NCBI GenBank assembly: GCA_023458615.1
Contig: JAEWYV010000106.1
Span: 1-8,738 of the forward strand
Reading direction: 5' to 3'
Length of the DNA: 8,738 nucleotides
Source: Bacillota bacterium
GTDB taxonomy: Bacteria > Bacillota > Clostridia > Christensenellales > CAG-138
The position numbers were made by a program, and so were the translations under genes. Shown one piece after another: positions 6,843-8,738 of the stretch. The notes under the pieces are model-generated. The model had not been told where the DNA came from, searched no databases, and saw nothing but the letters and a program-made list of their open reading frames with translations. The stretch's first letter is position 1; the number at the start of each line of letters is the position of its first letter.

Positions 6843-6877
6843 AAAAAGGGATGTACACAGCTAGAGCATACATCCCT
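6843..6877 (-). terminator. Intrinsic terminator of the AraC-family gene
   Basis: Read on the minus strand, AGGGATGTA (complement of 6877-6869) pairs with TACATCCCT (complement of 6855-6847) over 9 bp around a 13-nt loop, followed by five T (6847-6843). It starts 31 nt after the AraC stop codon and separates that gene from the URO-D-like gene downstream. Confidence 0.75.
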
Positions 6878-6908
6878 CATCACAATCGGGCGATGGCGCG
6901 GCGTGATC

Positions 6909-7691
6909 TTATGGTTGCAGAATGTGACTTTTATGATAGGCCGAAGGCGAGCGCTTCATGTGCTGGGTAAACGCGCGGGAAAATGCTTTGCTGTCGGAAT
7001 ATCCCACAAGCGCCGCGGTGTCGGAAACGGTCTTCCCCTCCGTCAATAGGCGCGCCGCCTGCGTCATTCGCGTCATAATCAACCATTCCTGCGGCGGGAT
7101 GCCAATCTGCGCGCGAAACAGGCGCGAGAAATAGGATCGCTCCAGGTTGGAGGCGGCGATCATTCCCCCTATTGTGACTTCGGCGATATCGGTGGATTGA
7201 ATATAGCGCCATGTTTTGCTTAGCCGTGTATCCAGCCCGCAAAACAGCGGCTGCCCTTCCCCGTCGATCAGCGAGATCAGCGCCGCCAGCAGAGAGGTGA
7301 TCTGTTGCTTACGTTCGAGCGGTTCGTTGGACGCGTGTTCAATCAATTCGCCGCGCGTAATCTGTTCCAGTGCGCTCAGAATGTGCCATTGTGCGCTCTT
7401 TTCGCGAATTTCAACATCGACGAGTTCGCGCACAGAGCAACCCACCGCGCCGATATGCTGCCAAAGCACAAAAAACGGATCGGAGAGATCCTGCGAAAGG
7501 TCATATGCCGTATATTGCGGGAGCAGGTAGAGATGCCCCTTTTTGAGCGTTAAGTCATTCTTTGCGTCTTTATAGTGGCATGTGCCGTCCAGAACGTAAT
7601 ACATGCGGCAAAAGTCGGCAACCTCGCCGCGCATGCCCCAGCGCTCGTCGCAGACGGTATGTCCATAGCCCAATAGCACGATTGTGTTCAT
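6909..7691 (-). CDS. AraC-family transcriptional regulator with N-terminal cupin-like sensor domain
   Basis: I start this gene at the ATG at 7691-7689, giving 260 residues. AAGGAGG (complement of 7700-7706) lies 8 nt upstream, and a good promoter sits just before it. The open frame extends 34 codons further to 7793, but those codons cover the promoter and leader. The N-terminal part (about 20-100, with YVLDGTCHYKDAKNDLTLKK at 32-51 and GHLYLLPQY at 52-60) is an AraC-type cupin-like ligand pocket. Residues 160-256 form the paired helix-turn-helix domain, with AAALVGYSDSKAFSRAF-like second-unit residues at 225-241 and MKRSPSAYHK at 245-254. Family length is normal. It is divergent from the OYE reductase gene and upstream of the URO-D-like gene, so both are natural targets. 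Effector unknown. Confidence 0.9.
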   Translation of the reverse strand: MNTIVLLGYGHTVCDERWGMRGEVADFCRMYYVLDGTCHYKDAKNDLTLKKGHLYLLPQYTAYDLSQDLSDPFFVLWQHIGAVGCSVRELVDVEIREKSAQWHILSALEQITRGELIEHASNEPLERKQQITSLLAALISLIDGEGQPLFCGLDTRLSKTWRYIQSTDIAEVTIGGMIAASNLERSYFSRLFRAQIGIPPQEWLIMTRMTQAARLLTEGKTVSDTAALVGYSDSKAFSRAFTQHMKRSPSAYHKSHILQP

Positions 7692-7699
7692 CCGAAACC

Positions 7700-7706
7700 C
7701 CTCCTT
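7700..7706 (-). promoter_or_regulatory. Ribosome binding site that decides the AraC start
   Basis: AAGGAGG on the minus strand lies 8 nt before the ATG at 7691. No comparable site precedes the longer ORF start at 7793, so the shorter 260-residue product is preferred. Confidence 0.85.
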
Positions 7707-7719
7707 GCTCGCAATCTCA

Positions 7720-7735
7720 AAATATCCCGATATTT
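7720..7735. repeat. Inverted repeat AAATATC-CC-GATATTT at the AraC transcription start
   Basis: Seven-base arms (7720-7726 and 7729-7735) surround a 2-bp centre. The repeat covers the predicted transcription start (about 7731) just after the -10 box of the AraC promoter. A protein bound here would block that promoter, so it is a candidate repressor or autoregulation site. Confidence 0.5.
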
Positions 7736-7737
7736 GG

Positions 7738-7766
7738 ATTATATCACAGGCTTTTTTGCGTGTCGC
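7738..7766 (-). promoter_or_regulatory. Sigma-A type promoter of the AraC-family gene
   Basis: On the minus strand TATAAT (7743-7738) is perfect and preceded by TG-n (an extended -10). A GCGACA hexamer (7766-7761, 4 of 6 matches to TTGACA) stands 17 bp upstream. Transcription would start near 7731, giving a leader of about 40 nt. Confidence 0.75.
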
Positions 7767-7871
7767 CGCGCGATTTGGTGTCATTTCCCCCAATCATCTC
7801 ATCGCTTCGATTCCGTGTTTTTTGTTGCACGATGCAGAATATTTGGAAAGAATGAAAAATAGCCGCACGAA

Positions 7872-7884
7872 TTGTTTGAAACAA
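7872..7884. repeat. TTGTTT-G-AAACAA palindrome over the -35 box
   Basis: Six-base arms around one central base overlap the -35 hexamer of the OYE gene promoter. The right part, TTGAAACAA (7876-7884), recurs at 7959-7967 in the leader, 83 bp downstream. This makes it a candidate operator. Confidence 0.45.
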
Positions 7885-7904
7885 ATGGAAAAGGGTGTTA
7901 TGAT
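7876..7904 (+). promoter_or_regulatory. Sigma-A type promoter of the OYE-family gene
   Basis: TTGAAA (7876-7881) and TATGAT (7899-7904) are separated by exactly 17 bp, and a TG-n extended -10 (7896-7898) precedes the -10 box. Transcription would start near 7911, leaving a leader of about 95 nt before the ATG at 8006. Confidence 0.8.
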
Positions 7905-7912
7905 CGAATGGT

Positions 7913-7931
7913 ACGGTACAAACCGTTTTTT
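7913..7931 (+). other. Small hairpin with T-run at the start of the OYE gene leader
   Basis: ACGGT (7913-7917) and ACCGT (7922-7926) form a 5-bp stem with a 4-nt loop, followed directly by five T (7927-7931). It lies within the first 20 nt of the predicted transcript. The stem is short for a terminator, so it may be a weak attenuator, a 5' stabiliser or chance. Confidence 0.25.
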
Positions 7932-7992
7932 CACCCATCTATGTTTTTTGATGAAAGCTTGAAACAACACCACAACCGAATACTTTGATTTT

Positions 7993-7997
7993 GGAGG
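7993..7997 (+). promoter_or_regulatory. Ribosome binding site of the OYE-family gene
   Basis: GGAGG lies 8 nt before the ATG at 8006, a strong site that fixes the start of the truncated reductase. Confidence 0.85.
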
Positions 7998-8005
7998 CAA
8001 CGATT

Positions 8006-8738
8006 ATGCAAGCGTATCCGCATCTCTTTGAGCCCATTCAGATTGGCAACATGCTCGTGCCCAATCGCATTTGCCATGTCCCGACGGACGTCAGCTCCTC
8101 TAACGCGGACGGCTCCGTCAGCGAACGGGATATCTATCACCACAGCGAAATCGCCAAGGGTGGCACGGGTCTCGTCATCGTCGGCGCAACCACGCCGGAC
8201 AGCGCAACCGGCCGCCCGACCGTAACCTGCCTTGTGGCGGATGCCGATAACTATATTCCGGGGCTGACACGCCTCGCCGCTTCCATGCATCGCTACGGCG
8301 CAAAGTGCGTGGTGCAGTTGCAGCATCCGGGTCGCCAGTGCGCCATCCCGCGCTACAACACCATGAGCACCAACGACATGGTGCTCAAGCTCCCCTGGTC
8401 GGCAGGCCACGAAATTGTCTATGCCAACGCAGAGGAAAAGGGCAAGCCCGTCCGCGCCATGGCAACCGAGGAAGTGCTCGACATGGTGGATAAGTTCTCG
8501 GACGCCGCCTGGCGCGTTAAACAGGCGGGGTTCGACGGGGTCGAGCTGCACGCAGCCCACGGCTATCTCATCTCGCAGTTTATGAGCCCGCTGCTCAACC
8601 GCCGCATCGACCGCTTTGGCGGCAGTTTTGAAAACCGCATGCGTTTTCCGCTCGCCATTATCGACCAGATTCAGAAGAAGTGCGGCAAGGATTTCCCGAT
8701 TCTTGTTCGCTTCTCCGCGGATGAATGGGTCGCGGGCG
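8006..8738 (+). CDS. Old yellow enzyme family NAD(P)H:flavin oxidoreductase, N-terminal part (cut by window edge)
   Basis: From the ATG at 8006 the frame stays open to the right edge, giving 244 residues of an FMN-binding TIM barrel. Family landmarks are HLFEPIQIGNMLVPNRI (6-22), VVQLQHPGRQ (102-111) and the signature GFDGVELHAAHGYLISQFMS (175-194). LLNRRIDRFGGSFENRMRF (196-214) follows. His182 and His185 are the usual substrate-anion ligands and Tyr187 lies beside them. The position of the YqjM flavin-tuning cysteine (after NRI..xPx) appears to be Asp28 here, pointing away from YqjM and toward the enoate reductase/dienoyl-CoA reductase group. Members of that group often continue into an iron-sulfur and FAD domain of about 640-670 residues total; that part is outside the window. 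It should reduce an activated C=C bond in the cytoplasm. The divergent AraC gene is its probable regulator. Substrate unknown. Confidence 0.92.
   Translation, partial: MQAYPHLFEPIQIGNMLVPNRICHVPTDVSSSNADGSVSERDIYHHSEIAKGGTGLVIVGATTPDSATGRPTVTCLVADADNYIPGLTRLAASMHRYGAKCVVQLQHPGRQCAIPRYNTMSTNDMVLKLPWSAGHEIVYANAEEKGKPVRAMATEEVLDMVDKFSDAAWRVKQAGFDGVELHAAHGYLISQFMSPLLNRRIDRFGGSFENRMRFPLAIIDQIQKKCGKDFPILVRFSADEWVAG

Larger units (their letters stand above)
7692..8005. promoter_or_regulatory. Divergent control region between AraC regulator and OYE reductase
   Basis: This 314-bp gap has no convincing gene. It holds an outward promoter for each neighbour (7738-7766 minus, 7876-7904 plus), an inverted repeat at the AraC start site and a near-palindrome over the plus -35 box. 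It also holds a second TTGAAACAA at 7959-7967. The stretch 7767-7875 between the two promoters shows no further element I can name. Confidence 0.7.

Noticed and set aside
7692..7793. 34-codon N-terminal extension of the AraC gene
   Set aside because: It covers a good promoter and an inverted repeat, and has no ribosome site at 7793. The internal ATG at 7691 has an excellent one.
7951..7966. Catabolite-response (cre) element around TGAAAGCTTGAAAC
   Set aside because: It mismatches the cre consensus at the central CG and at the conserved CA near the end, so it is not credible.
7931..8560. Minus-strand frame of 209 codons over the OYE gene
   Set aside because: The plus strand carries clear OYE motifs, a promoter and a ribosome site. 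The minus frame is a chance opening.

Overview
The window looks like a chromosomal catabolic or regulatory locus from an anaerobic Bacillota, probably a gut-type Clostridia. The reasons are strong AGGAGG-like ribosome binding sites, GC-rich genes separated by AT-rich spacers, a YesM/YesN-type two-component system, URO-D/MtaA-superfamily methyltransferase-like proteins and an old-yellow-enzyme (OYE) family reductase. The taxon is inferred from gene content and style only. I saw no tRNA, rRNA, CRISPR array, insertion sequence or phage gene.

Layout: (1) 1-353, minus strand: N-terminal part of a sugar-type ABC transporter ATPase, cut by the window edge. (2) 354-726: AT-rich divergent control region with an imperfect inverted repeat and a 9-bp direct repeat. 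(3) 727-4115, plus strand: a YesN-like response regulator and a YesM-like sensor kinase, overlapping by 4 bp and closed by a clear intrinsic terminator. (4) 4268-5311, plus strand: a 347-residue URO-D/MtaA-like protein with the His-x-Cys...Cys zinc pattern of corrinoid methyltransferases. (5) A perfect 18-bp hairpin in the convergent gap. (6) 5422-6759, minus strand: a 445-residue, divergent URO-D-superfamily protein of unknown function. (7) 6909-7691, minus strand: an AraC-family regulator whose start I place 34 codons inside the longest ORF, with its own terminator. (8) 7692-8005: a divergent control region with good promoters both ways and several candidate operators. (9) 8006-8738, plus strand: N-terminal 244 residues of an OYE-family reductase, running off the right edge.

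Working model (inference): an external ligand is sensed by the Cache-domain kinase, and a small molecule may be sensed by the AraC protein. The two URO-D-superfamily proteins and the OYE reductase would be the catalytic output, and the divergent ABC system could import a related solute. The zinc motif suggests methyl transfer from a corrinoid carrier, as in demethylation of methylated or methoxylated compounds. No corrinoid protein, corrinoid-reactivating protein or MT-I is present in the window, so the pathway and substrate are open.
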